Positions 32,694 to 41,531 are shown, counted from the stretch's first letter. The stretch is DNA of 64,000 nt from Allobosea sp. LC85 (GCF_000735605.1 NZ_JPKG01000022.1:29818-93817); one strand, 5' to 3'. Notes: generated by a model from the sequence alone, not told the origin. Numbers and translations are program-made.

Positions 32694-33865
32694 TGATCGG
32701 CCGTTCCACCCTATTCGCCAGCATCCTGACCCTTACCGCCGGAATCTCGCTGGTCGGCGCCATTGCGTCGATGAGCGGGAATGACAATCGGCGTCCCCGC
32801 GCAGCGCCGCCGATCGAGCCGCCGACGCCGGTCCTGCTGGCTCAGGCGAATGACCGCGCGCTGCCGATTGGGGACCGTATTGGGGCCGTCGGGTTGGTCG
32901 AACCATCGAGCCAGGAGATGCAGATCGGGACGCATGCCTCGGGCAAGGTTGCGCAGGTCTTTGTCGAGCCCGGCGCCTCCGTGAAGCGCGACCAACCGCT
33001 TTTTGCGCTCGATTCCCAGGTCGCCGAAGCGGTATTGGCCCAGCGGCGAGGAGATCTTGCTGCCGCTCAGGCGCGCCTGGCGCTCGCCCGGGCGCGCGTG
33101 CCGGGCCTGAGGGCAGAGGTCGAGGCGGCACAGACCGCGGTCGACGCGACACGGGCGGAGCAGGATGAAGGCATCGACCTTGTTCGCGCCGCCTCCGGCC
33201 TGAATAGTGGCGCGACCATCACGGCACGAGAGATCACCCGGCGCCAGAATTATTTGCGCACCGCAGAAGCCAACCACAAGAAAGCCCGGGCACGGCTTGC
33301 GATCGCCCGCGCCAATCTCTCGCTTTTGGACGAAACCGAGGGGGTTGGAGCGTCAATCGCCGTGGAACTCGCCGGTCTCCACCAGGCACGGCAAGCGGTG
33401 ACGCGTGCCGAGATCGACCTGGAGCAGCGAACGGTGCGGGCACCGGCTGACAGCTCGGTGCTGCAGGTCAACCTCCGGCCGGGGGAATTTGCCCAGGCGG
33501 GAGCGCTTGAGCAAGCGCTCATGGTCTTGGGGCGAACAGAGCCGATGCATGTCCGGATCGATATCGACGAGGCCGACATCCCGCGCTACAGCCCGGGCGC
33601 AGTGGCGACGGGTTCCGTTCGCGGCAGGGCCCAACACCGCCTGAAGCTCAATTTCGTCCGGGTCGAACCGCTGGTGGTGACCAAGCGTGCGCTCTCCGGA
33701 CAGAAGACGGAGCGTTCCGACACCCGGATCCTGCAGGTCGTCTATGAAATCGAACCCGGATCACCTGCGGTCTTTATCGGACAGCAGATCGATATCTTCA
33801 TCGAGTCGGAGCATGAGCCGGATAAGGATCGCAATTTCGTCTCTTACAATCATCGGAAGCAATAG
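32693..33865 (+). CDS. HlyD/DevB-family membrane fusion protein
   Basis: A 390-residue periplasmic adaptor with an N-terminal anchor (STLFASILTLTAGISLVGAI). The first lipoyl half-motif is GKVAQVFVEPGASVKRDQPLF read as VEPGASVKRDQPLF. A long alpha-hairpin of Ala/Arg-rich coiled coil covers about residues 105-240, then the second lipoyl half (VRAPADSSVLQVNLRPGE) and a beta-barrel. It links the inner-membrane ABC permease to an outer-membrane channel. No TolC-like gene is nearby. ATG 32693 was preferred to GTG 32690. Confidence 0.92.
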   Translation: MIGRSTLFASILTLTAGISLVGAIASMSGNDNRRPRAAPPIEPPTPVLLAQANDRALPIGDRIGAVGLVEPSSQEMQIGTHASGKVAQVFVEPGASVKRDQPLFALDSQVAEAVLAQRRGDLAAAQARLALARARVPGLRAEVEAAQTAVDATRAEQDEGIDLVRAASGLNSGATITAREITRRQNYLRTAEANHKKARARLAIARANLSLLDETEGVGASIAVELAGLHQARQAVTRAEIDLEQRTVRAPADSSVLQVNLRPGEFAQAGALEQALMVLGRTEPMHVRIDIDEADIPRYSPGAVATGSVRGRAQHRLKLNFVRVEPLVVTKRALSGQKTERSDTRILQVVYEIEPGSPAVFIGQQIDIFIESEHEPDKDRNFVSYNHRKQ

Positions 33866-33918
33866 CGGGATCGCATCGGACGGCGCGGCGTTTCCGGCCA
33901 TGCGCCTCCCACGCGCGA

Positions 33919-34638
33919 TCAGTCGGTGAGCTCCGCGGTTCGCGCGGGGCCGCTCCCCGTTGCCAAGGAAGCGAAGCGGTCCTCCGCGAACAGCTCCTCG
34001 ATCGTCTGGAGCGTCTTGGTGTAGTGCGCGACGAGCAGAGCACAGGCCTCCTGCGGGGTGCCGTTGAGCACCGCTTTCATCAGCGCCTCGTGCTCGCTCT
34101 GGCCATTGCGCGGCATCCTGCCAAAGGCGTGCGAGATCGAGATATAGCGCGAGGCATGGTCGGCCAGGATCTCGCAGAATTCGAGCAGCCAGGGCGAGCC
34201 GCAATTCGCCAGCAGCGCCCGGTGGAAGTTGCGATGGGCGTCTTCCCAGGCCGCGCGCTCCACTGGAAGATCCGAGCGAAAGCGCGACAGCCGGTGGAGG
34301 GCAAGCACGATGCCTTCCTCCCAGCGCTCGTCGCGATGGCTCATCGCTTCCTCCAGCGCCCTGGTTTCGAGCCAGCAGCGGGTGCGGACCAGAACCCGCC
34401 AATCGTCGAGGGCAATCGTCGGCACCGTGAAGCCGCGCTGCTCGTGCCGCTCGACCAGCCGCTCCGAAGACAGCCGCGACAAGGCCTCGCGAACCGCATT
34501 GCTGCCGACGCCATAGGTCGAGGCGATCCCTTCGATGCGCAGCTTCTCACCCGGCCTGAACTCGCCCTGGATGATATCGCTGCGCAGCTTCTGGTAGACC
34601 GTCGTCGACAACGTGGTCTTTTCGGCAGCTTTTGCCAT
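33919..34638 (-). CDS. GntR-family regulator with FCD domain
   Basis: A 239-residue FadR-subfamily regulator. The winged helix domain is at residues about 12-78 (KLRSDIIQGEFRPGEKLRIE, YGVGSNAVREALSRLSSERL). A helical FCD ligand domain follows, with metal-binding candidates in EDAHRNFHRALLANCG and ILADHASRYISISH. It is the last gene of a minus-strand operon with a TauABC/SsuABC-like importer and probably controls it and the divergent FAH-family gene. Confidence 0.92.
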   Translation of the reverse strand: MAKAAEKTTLSTTVYQKLRSDIIQGEFRPGEKLRIEGIASTYGVGSNAVREALSRLSSERLVERHEQRGFTVPTIALDDWRVLVRTRCWLETRALEEAMSHRDERWEEGIVLALHRLSRFRSDLPVERAAWEDAHRNFHRALLANCGSPWLLEFCEILADHASRYISISHAFGRMPRNGQSEHEALMKAVLNGTPQEACALLVAHYTKTLQTIEELFAEDRFASLATGSGPARTAELTD

Positions 34639-34661
34639 GTTCGTTTCTGCCCTGCTGCCGC

Positions 34662-35534
34662 TTACCGGGATGCCCTGGAAGAAATGGTGTTACTCGAACG
34701 CTGCCAGAAGACGAATCTGTACTGCATCCAGGATACTGCGCCGAACATGAAAAGCCCGAGCAGGCTGAGATAGATGATCAACGAGAAGACGCGCGGGGTG
34801 TCGAGCTGCGATGCGGCGACGCGGATCAGTTCGCCGAATCCCTGACCGCCGCCCAGAAACTCGCCGGCGATCGCGCCGGAGACCACGCTGATCGCCGCGA
34901 TCTTCAACCCGGTGAAGAATTGCGGCAGGCCGATCGGGATCTTCAGCTTGACCAGCGTCTGCAGGCGTGACGCGCCGATGCTCTTGAACAGCATGCGTGC
35001 ATTCTCGTCGGCCGCTTGCAGTCCGGCCGCGGTGCCGACGATGATCGGAAACACCGAGATGAAGGCTGCCAGCGCGACCTTGGACATGATGCCGAAACCG
35101 AGCCAGGCGACGAAGAGCGGGGCGAAGGCGAGTTTCGGCATGGTGTCGATCGCGACGATATAGGGCATCACCGCGCGCTCGCCGAAGCTCGTCTCCCCGA
35201 CGAGGATGCCGAGCGTGACGCCGATCGCCAGCGCCACGGCGAAGCCCACGAGGACCTCGCTTGCCGTGACCCAGAAGGCCGGCAGCATATAGTCCCCGGC
35301 CGTCAGGTTGCGCCCGACGAAGCCTATGTCGCGCAGCGTATCGCCGGGCGTCGGCAGGATCAGCGGCGAGACGATCTCGGCCGAGGTGATGCCTTGCCAG
35401 AGCCCGAGGAAGAGCACGAGCAATCCCAGCATCGAGGCCCAGCGCGGGGCCTTGGATATCCACGAAACCTTTTCGATCCAGACCGTATCGGCGGGCGGGG
35501 CGCCTGCCCGCGGCTTCTCCGCGACATCGCTCAC
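34662..35534 (-). CDS. ABC transporter permease (TauC/SsuC type)
   Basis: A 290-residue permease starting at GTG 35534, which overlaps the ATPase stop (GTGA). Membrane helices include ASMLGLLVLFLGLWQGI and VTASEVLVGFAVALAIGVTL. The EAA loop and following segment FKSIGASRLQTLVKLKIPIG and GEFLGGGQGFGELI are typical of nitrate/sulfonate/taurine-type importers. It works with the ATPase and binding protein encoded upstream. The GntR gene begins 24 bases downstream. Confidence 0.93.
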   Translation of the reverse strand: MSDVAEKPRAGAPPADTVWIEKVSWISKAPRWASMLGLLVLFLGLWQGITSAEIVSPLILPTPGDTLRDIGFVGRNLTAGDYMLPAFWVTASEVLVGFAVALAIGVTLGILVGETSFGERAVMPYIVAIDTMPKLAFAPLFVAWLGFGIMSKVALAAFISVFPIIVGTAAGLQAADENARMLFKSIGASRLQTLVKLKIPIGLPQFFTGLKIAAISVVSGAIAGEFLGGGQGFGELIRVAASQLDTPRVFSLIIYLSLLGLFMFGAVSWMQYRFVFWQRSSNTISSRASR

Positions 35535-36331
35535 AGGAACGCTCCCTTGTCGAGAAGGCCGCGGATCATGCCGACATACTCGCCGAAGAGCGGCAGCGTG
35601 GTCATCTCCAGCGTCCGTGGCCGCGGCAACGCGATCGGGATGCTGCGCACGATCCGCCCGGGGCGCGACGACATCACATGCACGATGTCGGAGAGGATGA
35701 CGGCTTCGGCGATGGAATGGGTGACCAGGAAGGCCGAGGCGTTGCGCTCCCGGCAAATGCGCTGCAACTCCATGTTCATGAAGTCGCGGGTGATCTCGTC
35801 GAGCGCGCTGAACGGCTCGTCGAGAAGCAGCACGTTCGGCTCCGAGATCAGCATCCGGCAGATAGCGGCGCGCTGCGCCATGCCGCCCGAGAGCTGCGAG
35901 GGGTAGGTGTCCTCGAAACCCTTCAGCCCAACCAGTTCGAGCAGAACGCGAGCTCGCGCCGCGGCCGTCTCGGCCGCTGCGCGCCCTTCGCGAACTTCGA
36001 TCGGCAGCAGGATGTTCTGAAGCGTCGTCCGCCACGGAAACAGCGTCGCCTGCTGGAACATCATCCCGATATCGGCACGTGCGCCGAGCACCGGTGTCCC
36101 CGCCAGCATCACCCGGCCCTTCGAGGGCGGCGTCAATCCCGCCATGATCTTGAGCAGCGTCGACTTCCCGCAGCCGCTGGAGCCGATGACCGAATGAAAC
36201 TCACCTTGCCGGAGAACCAAGTCGACGCTCTCCAGCGCCACCACGCGCTCGCCATAGGACTTCGAAACCGCTGCGAGTTCGTAGACCGGCCGAGGTCGCG
36301 CCTCGGCCGATAGAGTCGCCGTCACCGTCAT
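35531..36331 (-). CDS. ABC transporter ATPase (TauB/SsuB type)
   Basis: A 266-residue ATPase. Walker A is VIGSSGCGKSTLLK, the Q-loop GMMFQQATLFPWRTTLQNI, the signature LSGGMAQRAAICRML and Walker B NVLLLDEPFSALDE. The FPWRT motif is characteristic of the nitrate/sulfonate/taurine ATPases. ATG 36331 was chosen because it overlaps the stop of the binding-protein gene (ATGA) and starts just before the conserved domain; the upstream extension is not homologous. Confidence 0.94.
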   Translation of the reverse strand: MTVTATLSAEARPRPVYELAAVSKSYGERVVALESVDLVLRQGEFHSVIGSSGCGKSTLLKIMAGLTPPSKGRVMLAGTPVLGARADIGMMFQQATLFPWRTTLQNILLPIEVREGRAAAETAAARARVLLELVGLKGFEDTYPSQLSGGMAQRAAICRMLISEPNVLLLDEPFSALDEITRDFMNMELQRICRERNASAFLVTHSIAEAVILSDIVHVMSSRPGRIVRSIPIALPRPRTLEMTTLPLFGEYVGMIRGLLDKGAFL

Positions 36332-37341
36332 CGCGGAGCGTTCCAGGCCGTGACGAGATCGTTGGAATAAGCCCTGGTCAGGTCCGGCAGCGGCTTCTTG
36401 AGGTCGCCCGAAGCAACGAGCGTTTGTTGCCACATCTCCCAGGCTGCGGGGTGGTTGTAGCCGAAGCCCTTGGCGGGATCGATCGGGCTGGTCAGCTTGT
36501 AATAGACGTCGAGCAACGCCTCGGCGAACGGCATGTTTTCGAGCTGTTGCGGATTGCCCATGCGGGCATGTTTCAGGGTCGCGGCCCGATTGGCGGGGTC
36601 GATCCCGAACTTGGTGCCCCTGACCAGCGCGCGCCCGAAACGCTCCAGCAGGTTGCGGTTCTCGTCGAGGTACTTGCGCGTCACCACATAGCCGTTGCCG
36701 AAGAAGGACTGGAACGGCGGCGGCGTCAGTGAGCGCAGCTTGACGCCGCGCAGCGTCAGCGTCGCAGCGCCCGCCGTGTCGGAGGCATAGGCGTCGATCG
36801 CCTTCTGCATGAAGCCGGCGACGGCCATGCCACCCTCGCCAACCGTGATGAACTTGTAATCCTGGCCTTCCTTCATGCCATCGGCGTCGAAGATGGAGCG
36901 CACGAACGCGACCTCCGCCCCGTCCGCCGTGCCGACGCCGATGACCTTGCCCTTCAGGTCGGTCGGCTTCTGGAACGGCGAAGCCTCCGGCACGACGAGG
37001 TTGAACTGGCTGCGCGTGAAGTAATTGTAGACGTAGACCAGATCCTGGCCCCGCTCGCGTGCCGCCATCAGCGGCCCCGGACCGGGATGGGCGAGTTGCG
37101 CCTGGCCTGCGAGCAGGGCCTGGATGGCCTGGGCTGAACCATTGACGCTGCGCGGCTGGATCTTGAGCTTCTCCTCGGCGAAATAGCCTTCGCCGATCGC
37201 GGCATAGAGGGCGAAGTAGCCCAGGCCGCCCGGGCTCGGATAGACGATCGTGAGCTCGTCTTGCGCCTGCGAATGCACGCGCGACGCTGCGAGCGCCAGC
37301 GGCAGGCCCGCAGCCGCCGCCATGAACTGCCTACGTTTCAT
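36328..37341 (-). CDS. ABC transporter substrate-binding protein (NMT1/TauA-like)
   Basis: A 337-residue periplasmic protein. The start MKRRQFMAAAAG follows GAGGGG and gives a twin-arginine-like signal peptide (RRQF, cleavage near residue 27). The mature part fits the NMT1/SsuA fold: ELTIVYPSPGGLGYFALYAA, AIQALLAGQAQLAHPGPGPL and DLKGKVIGVGTADG. Its ligand is unknown; relatives bind sulfonates, pyrimidines, taurine or aromatic acids. It is the first gene of the importer operon. Confidence 0.92.
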   Translation of the reverse strand: MKRRQFMAAAAGLPLALAASRVHSQAQDELTIVYPSPGGLGYFALYAAIGEGYFAEEKLKIQPRSVNGSAQAIQALLAGQAQLAHPGPGPLMAARERGQDLVYVYNYFTRSQFNLVVPEASPFQKPTDLKGKVIGVGTADGAEVAFVRSIFDADGMKEGQDYKFITVGEGGMAVAGFMQKAIDAYASDTAGAATLTLRGVKLRSLTPPPFQSFFGNGYVVTRKYLDENRNLLERFGRALVRGTKFGIDPANRAATLKHARMGNPQQLENMPFAEALLDVYYKLTSPIDPAKGFGYNHPAAWEMWQQTLVASGDLKKPLPDLTRAYSNDLVTAWNAPR

Positions 37342-37437
37342 CCCGTTCCCCTCGGTTTTCTGATCCGGACAGAACGATGCATTATCGATAAGGAGTGTCA
37401 AATAAATTCAGATTAAGTTATTCATGACAGAAATATG

Positions 37438-37449
37438 CAGATTTATCTG
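37438..37449. promoter_or_regulatory. Palindrome in the divergent importer/FAH promoter region
   Basis: CAGATTTATCTG has 5-bp arms CAGAT and ATCTG around TT. It lies in the AT-rich 143-base gap between the importer operon and the divergent FAH-family gene. It is a candidate site for the GntR-family regulator of the operon. Confidence 0.4.
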
Positions 37450-37484
37450 GACAGGTCCACCGCGGCCCATATGCTGTCCCGATC

Positions 37485-38225
37485 GTGACCCAGCGCATGG
37501 CTTTCCAGATGACGACGCTCGCAGACTTCGCCGTTCCGGCACCCACCCTCCAGTCGCTGCCCATCGAGGGCTCAACGGCGCGGTTCCCGATCCGGCGGAT
37601 CTATTGCGTGGGTCGCAACTACGTGGCCCATGTCAGGGAAATGGGCGGCGACGAGACCCGCGATTTCCCGCTCATCTTCCAGAAGCCGGCCGATGCGATC
37701 GTCCAGGGCGGCGGCACCGTGCCCTATCCGCCGATGACCGACGATTTTCATTTCGAGCTCGAGCTCATGGTGGCGATGAAGTCAGGCGGCTACAACATCC
37801 CGCAAGATGAAGCGCTCGAGCATGTCTTCGGCTACGGCATCTGTCTCGACATGACCCGCCGCAGGCTGCTCGATACGCCCGACGGTCCGCGGATTCCGTG
37901 GGAGCTGAAGAAATCATTCGACCACTCGGCGCCCTGCGGCCCGATCTACCCGGTTGAACAGGTGGGCCACCCGTCGACGGGGACAATCCGACTCGAGGTG
38001 GACGGCGTTGCCCGCCAGGATTCCGACCTCTCCCTGATGATCTGGCGCACGCCCGAGATCATCGCGACGCTCTCGAAATATTATTCGCTCGAGCCCGGCG
38101 ATGTGATCATGACCGGCACGCCGCATGGCGTCGGCGCGGTCGTTCCCGGCAATGTTCTCGTCGGGAGCATCGAGAGCCTCGGCGCGCTCACCGTCACGAT
38201 CGGCGCGTCGCCGCTGGCGGGCTGA
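37485..38225 (+). CDS. Fumarylacetoacetate hydrolase-family protein
   Basis: A 246-residue protein (242 or 238 if ATG 37497 or 37509 is used instead of GTG 37485). It is of the fumarylpyruvate/acylpyruvate hydrolase type: RRIYCVGRNYVAHVREMG, LIFQKPADAIV, the metal ligands Glu-x-Glu in FHFELELMVAMK, YGICLDMTRRRLLD and DVIMTGTPHGVGAV. Such enzymes hydrolyse C-C bonds of ring-opened aromatic products such as fumarylpyruvate. It is divergent from the NMT1-type importer and GntR regulator, which suggests joint use in aromatic-acid-like catabolism. Confidence 0.9.
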   Translation: MTQRMAFQMTTLADFAVPAPTLQSLPIEGSTARFPIRRIYCVGRNYVAHVREMGGDETRDFPLIFQKPADAIVQGGGTVPYPPMTDDFHFELELMVAMKSGGYNIPQDEALEHVFGYGICLDMTRRRLLDTPDGPRIPWELKKSFDHSAPCGPIYPVEQVGHPSTGTIRLEVDGVARQDSDLSLMIWRTPEIIATLSKYYSLEPGDVIMTGTPHGVGAVVPGNVLVGSIESLGALTVTIGASPLAG

Positions 38226-38417
38226 CGCCAGGCACGGCGATGCGCGGATTGCACGGCTTTCCCTGCCGGATCGCCCTCATGCCTGGCCGGCCTCTGCGCA
38301 TCGACTGGCCCGGTCAGACCAGGGTGGGGGACGGATGGCCTCCCGTCGTGGAGGCGCCCAATCGAGCGGAGCGTGCCGGGCCAATGATCGGCACGGGCTG
38401 GCCGCTCGGCCCTGAGT

Positions 38418-38443
38418 GGAACAAGCGCTCGCCCGGCAGGGTT
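38418..38443 (+). promoter_or_regulatory. Weak EcfG-type promoter match
   Basis: GGAAC (38418-38422), 17 bases, then GGTT (38440-38443). The consensus is GGAAC-N16/17-CGTT, so the -10 element has one mismatch. It lies 30 bases before a small gene with a perfect Shine-Dalgarno. The remaining gap from 38226 shows nothing else. Confidence 0.3.
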
Positions 38444-38473
38444 TATCGCGAAGCTTCCCCAGGAGGTCTCGCC

Positions 38474-38698
38474 ATGCAGCTATCGGCCAAGGACAGATTG
38501 ATCGCCGCCCTCGTGGCTCAACTCCATGCCGAGCGCGAAACGCGGGATGCGCTCGCCTTTGTCATCGCGAATGGCCAGCGCGACCGGGATGTGCTGAGCG
38601 CGATCCTCACGGATCCGGTGCCCGTTTTCACGCGAGATGACCTGCTCCATGCCGAAGAGCTCGTCCGACACTATCGCAACCGCCGAGAGGCGGCGTAA
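38474..38698 (+). CDS. Small protein of unknown function (74 residues)
   Basis: The start is set by a perfect AGGAGG at 38461-38466. The protein is charged and probably helical: MQLSAKDRLIAALVAQLHAE, then RETRDALAFVIANGQRD and a tail RDDLLHAEELVRHYRNRREA. No signal peptide, membrane segment or known family is seen; it is not NepR-like. It lies between the FAH-family gene and the HWE kinase gene, 183 bases before the latter, and may be stress-induced from the weak EcfG-type site upstream. Confidence 0.65.
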   Translation: MQLSAKDRLIAALVAQLHAERETRDALAFVIANGQRDRDVLSAILTDPVPVFTRDDLLHAEELVRHYRNRREAA

Positions 38699-38881
38699 GG
38701 CGGTCACGGCTACCGGTTGCGAAGCGCCATTTTCAATCTGTCAGCGCTGCTTGGGCGATGTTCATTTCTTGATTCCGGACGCGGATCGGCGTTTAATTTT
38801 CATCCTGCCTGAAAGACCGCGCTGACCCTTCGGGTCTTCGTTGTGAGAGGTTCTTGGTCGGAAGCGACGAGAGGCCGCCCC

Positions 38882-40405
38882 ATGGAGCGAAGCACCGACC
38901 GTCAGGCGACGGCCGCGGTCCGCAGCAAGCCTACCGAGGCTGCGAACGATCTGACGCGCCACGTTCGGGAGCAGACGACACTCTTCCACTTCACCGATCG
39001 GTTGTTTCGAGCCCGCACGCTCGTCGAGATTTACGAGAGTGCGCTCGACGCCATTTGTGAGGCCCTCATGTGCTCGCGGGCGTCGATCCTTCGCTTCGAC
39101 GAGGGCGGAAGGATGCGTTTCGTCGCCTGGCGCGGCCTCTCGGACGGGTACCGGGCCGCTGTCGACGGCCACTCGCCCTGGAAGCGCCATGACCGCGAGG
39201 CCGATCCGATCTTTGTTTCGGACATCTCCCTCTCCGGGGAAGCGCGGCCACTCATCGAAACCATCATCGGCGAAGGCATCCATGCTCTGGGCTTCATTCC
39301 GCTTGCCGGAACCGATGAACTGGCCGGCAAGTTCATGGTCTATTATGACACGCCGCGGGTCTTCACCGATCACGAGCGCGATCTCGCCCTGCTCATCGCA
39401 CGCCAGCTTGGCTTTGCCATCGAACGCCAGGCCGGGGACGCCTCGGCCCGCCGGCTGACGGCGCTCGTCGAATCGTCGGATGACGCGATCATCGCCAAGG
39501 ATCTGGACGGCGTTATCACGGACTGGAATCCGGGCGCAGAGCGCCTTTTCGGTTATCGGCGCGAGGAGGTTCTCGGCCAGTCGATCATGCTGCTCATTCC
39601 GGAAGATCGGCGGGATGAGGAGCCAGCGATTCTGGCGCGCATTCGCGCCGGAGAGCGCATCAATCACTTTGAGACCATCCGCCGGCGCAAGGACGGAGCG
39701 CCCGTCGCGATCTCGCTGACCATTTCGCCGATCAAGGACGCCAGGGGCGAGATCGTGGGGGCGGCGAAGATTGCCCGCGACATTTCGGATTGGCAGCGTG
39801 CGCAGGAGCAGCAAAACATGCTGCTGCGCGAGATGAACCATCGGATCAAGAACGTGTTCGCGCTCACGAGCGGCATCGTCAATCTCAGTGCGCGGTCGGC
39901 CTCCAGCCCGGCTGAGCTCGCGGCAACGGTTTCCGAACGTCTCGCCACCCTGTCACGCGCCCATGCGTTGACGATGTCAGCCGTGGCCGCGGGGGGCGAA
40001 CCGGCAGCAACCACGCTGCATGCGCTGATCGCGGCAATATTGGCTCCGTATCAGGCCGGTGAACGGCCACGCAGCGAGGTTCGCGGTGCTGATATTCCGG
40101 TGCCCTCGACCTTGGTCACCTCGCTCTCGCTGCTGCTCCATGAGTTCGCGACCAACGCCGCGAAGTATGGCAGCCTCTCTGCCGAGGACGGCATGGTCGA
40201 GATCACATGTTCGGATCGATCGTCCGAGTTCGTGATCGTCTGGCGTGAACGCGGGGGACCGTCACCGACGACCACAGGAAGCGAAGGCTTCGGCAGCCGG
40301 TTGGTCAAGGCGACGGCAAGTCAGCTTGGTCGGATCAGCAGGGTTTGGGACCCGTCGGGCGTGGTCATCGAACTTGTCATCGAGCGTGACAGGCCCGACA
40401 GCTGA
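38882..40405 (+). CDS. HWE-family sensor histidine kinase (GAF-PAS)
   Basis: A 507-residue soluble kinase. A GAF domain covers about residues 30-180, and a PAS domain follows at about 185-300 (LVESSDDAIIAKDLDGVI, TDWNPGAERLFGYRREEVLG). The phosphoacceptor is in LLREMNHRIKNVFAL, and the ATPase domain has the HWE signature Trp-x-Glu (VIVWRERGGPSP) with GFGSRLVKA. The PAS domain lacks the LOV cysteine motif. HWE kinases of alphaproteobacteria often feed the general stress response (PhyR-NepR-EcfG). No response regulator is encoded beside it, so it is an orphan. No membrane segment is seen. Confidence 0.92.
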   Translation: MERSTDRQATAAVRSKPTEAANDLTRHVREQTTLFHFTDRLFRARTLVEIYESALDAICEALMCSRASILRFDEGGRMRFVAWRGLSDGYRAAVDGHSPWKRHDREADPIFVSDISLSGEARPLIETIIGEGIHALGFIPLAGTDELAGKFMVYYDTPRVFTDHERDLALLIARQLGFAIERQAGDASARRLTALVESSDDAIIAKDLDGVITDWNPGAERLFGYRREEVLGQSIMLLIPEDRRDEEPAILARIRAGERINHFETIRRRKDGAPVAISLTISPIKDARGEIVGAAKIARDISDWQRAQEQQNMLLREMNHRIKNVFALTSGIVNLSARSASSPAELAATVSERLATLSRAHALTMSAVAAGGEPAATTLHALIAAILAPYQAGERPRSEVRGADIPVPSTLVTSLSLLLHEFATNAAKYGSLSAEDGMVEITCSDRSSEFVIVWRERGGPSPTTTGSEGFGSRLVKATASQLGRISRVWDPSGVVIELVIERDRPDS

Positions 40406-40568
40406 CGCGTTCGCCAAGCGTCCTCATCGGGCGCGTTCCAAGGCTGCCCTGCGCTCCCGGATGTCGCGGCTCTCGGCCAGCGCCTGATTGCTTCGCCGGT
40501 TCGGCAGGACGGTCCTCCTCAACACAGCTCCAAGTACCGGCTACCAGGCCGTTCGATGGGAGTGGCCG

Positions 40569-40593
40569 GGAACATGTGACGGTGGAGGGCGTT
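40569..40593 (+). promoter_or_regulatory. EcfG-type general-stress promoter
   Basis: GGAAC (40569-40573), 16 bases, CGTT (40590-40593): a full match to the alphaproteobacterial EcfG (RpoE2) consensus. It lies 44 bases before the start of the small secreted protein gene and would drive it together with the next gene. Confidence 0.7.
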
Positions 40594-40637
40594 ACCGCTT
40601 CACTGGCACATAGCCATCCAACCCGATGGAGATGTTC

Positions 40638-40937
40638 ATGAAACGCGTGATTCTGACGTCGCTGTTCTGCGCCATGACGGCGGTTGGCGCGCTGGCGCAG
40701 ACATCGACAACGGCCCCCACACCTTCGCCCAATGCACCGGCCGACAAGAATGCGCCGCTGCCCGGCGCGAACAGTTTTACCGAGGCCCAGGCCAAGAGCA
40801 GGCTGGAAGCGAACGGCTACACCGCGGTCAGCGCGCTCCAGAAGGATGACAACGGCGTCTGGCGCGGCAAGGCGACGCTCAGTGGCCAGCAGGTCAGCGT
40901 CGCTGTCGACTATCGCGGCAATATCGTCCGCAACTGA
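40638..40937 (+). CDS. Small secreted protein with PepSY-like region
   Basis: A 99-residue protein with a clear signal peptide (KRVILTSLFCAMTAVGALAQ, cleaved after ALA-Q), a Pro/Ala/Thr-rich linker and a C-terminal domain (FTEAQAKSRLEANGYTAVSA, LSGQQVSVAVDYRGNIV) that resembles PepSY-type small periplasmic modules. The start follows GGAGATG. An EcfG promoter lies upstream and the next gene follows after 17 bases, so both are likely induced in general stress. The function is unknown. Confidence 0.75.
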   Translation: MKRVILTSLFCAMTAVGALAQTSTTAPTPSPNAPADKNAPLPGANSFTEAQAKSRLEANGYTAVSALQKDDNGVWRGKATLSGQQVSVAVDYRGNIVRN

Positions 40938-40954
40938 CAAGAAGGGAGAAATCG

Positions 40955-41488
40955 ATGACACGGACCATCACCCGTTCCTATGAACACCACGATGATGCGA
41001 GCGACGTCGTGTCCCGGCTGGAGGCCGCGGGCATTGCATCCGACAATATCAGCATGATCAGCCACGGCGATGTCGGCGACGAGAGCAATGCCGAGGAAGG
41101 CGCGGCCCTCGGCGGCGCCGCCGGTGGCGCTATCGGCTTGCTGGCCGGGCTCGGAATGCTTGCCATCCCGGGCATTGGGCCCGTGGTTGCGGCAGGCTGG
41201 CTTGCGAGTACGGCAGCAGGCGCGGTCGGTGGTGCCGCCGTCGGCGGCCTCGTCGGAGCGCTGACCAGTGCCGGCGAAAGCGAACGCGACGCAAACTACT
41301 ACGCCGAGACCGTACGACGCGGCGGTTCGATCATATCGGTGCGGGTTGCCGATGTTCGCGCGGCCGAGGTCGAGGCGATCATGGATGGCGCCGGACCGAT
41401 CGATCCGATCGCGCGCCGCGCTGAATATGAGCGCGAGGGCTGGCGACGCTTCGATGAATCCGCCGCGCCCTACCGCAACATCGTCTAG
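40955..41488 (+). CDS. Glycine-zipper general stress protein (YflT/17M-like)
   Basis: A 177-residue protein. The N-terminal part (TRTITRSYEHHDDASDVV, RLEAAGIASDNISMISHGD) fits the general stress protein 17M-like module. The middle is a long hydrophobic Gly/Ala zipper (ALGGAAGGAIGLLAGLGMLA and GAVGGAAVGGLVGAL) expected to insert in a membrane. A short C-terminal domain follows. It is co-transcribed with the small secreted protein from an EcfG-type promoter, which supports a stress role. The molecular function is not known. Confidence 0.78.
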   Translation: MTRTITRSYEHHDDASDVVSRLEAAGIASDNISMISHGDVGDESNAEEGAALGGAAGGAIGLLAGLGMLAIPGIGPVVAAGWLASTAAGAVGGAAVGGLVGALTSAGESERDANYYAETVRRGGSIISVRVADVRAAEVEAIMDGAGPIDPIARRAEYEREGWRRFDESAAPYRNIV

Positions 41489-41494
41489 CGAAAC

Positions 41495-41531
41495 GGAAGG
41501 CCTGTCGCTCGATAGCGGCAGGCCTCCTTCC
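41495..41531 (+). terminator. Hairpin terminator candidate after the stress protein gene
   Basis: GGAAGGCCTG at 41495-41504 pairs with CAGGCCTCCTTCC at 41519-41531 (with a small bulge), extended inward by CGCT/AGCG around CGAT. It begins 7 bases after the stop codon. The following bases are not a T-run. It separates the stress pair from ligD. Confidence 0.55.

Noticed and set aside
38474..38698. Small protein as an anti-sigma factor of the NepR type
   Set aside because: Its length is similar, but the conserved NepR helices are not present.
38882..40405. Histidine kinase as a blue-light LOV sensor
   Set aside because: The PAS domain lacks the LOV cysteine motif; only a general PAS and a GAF domain are supported.
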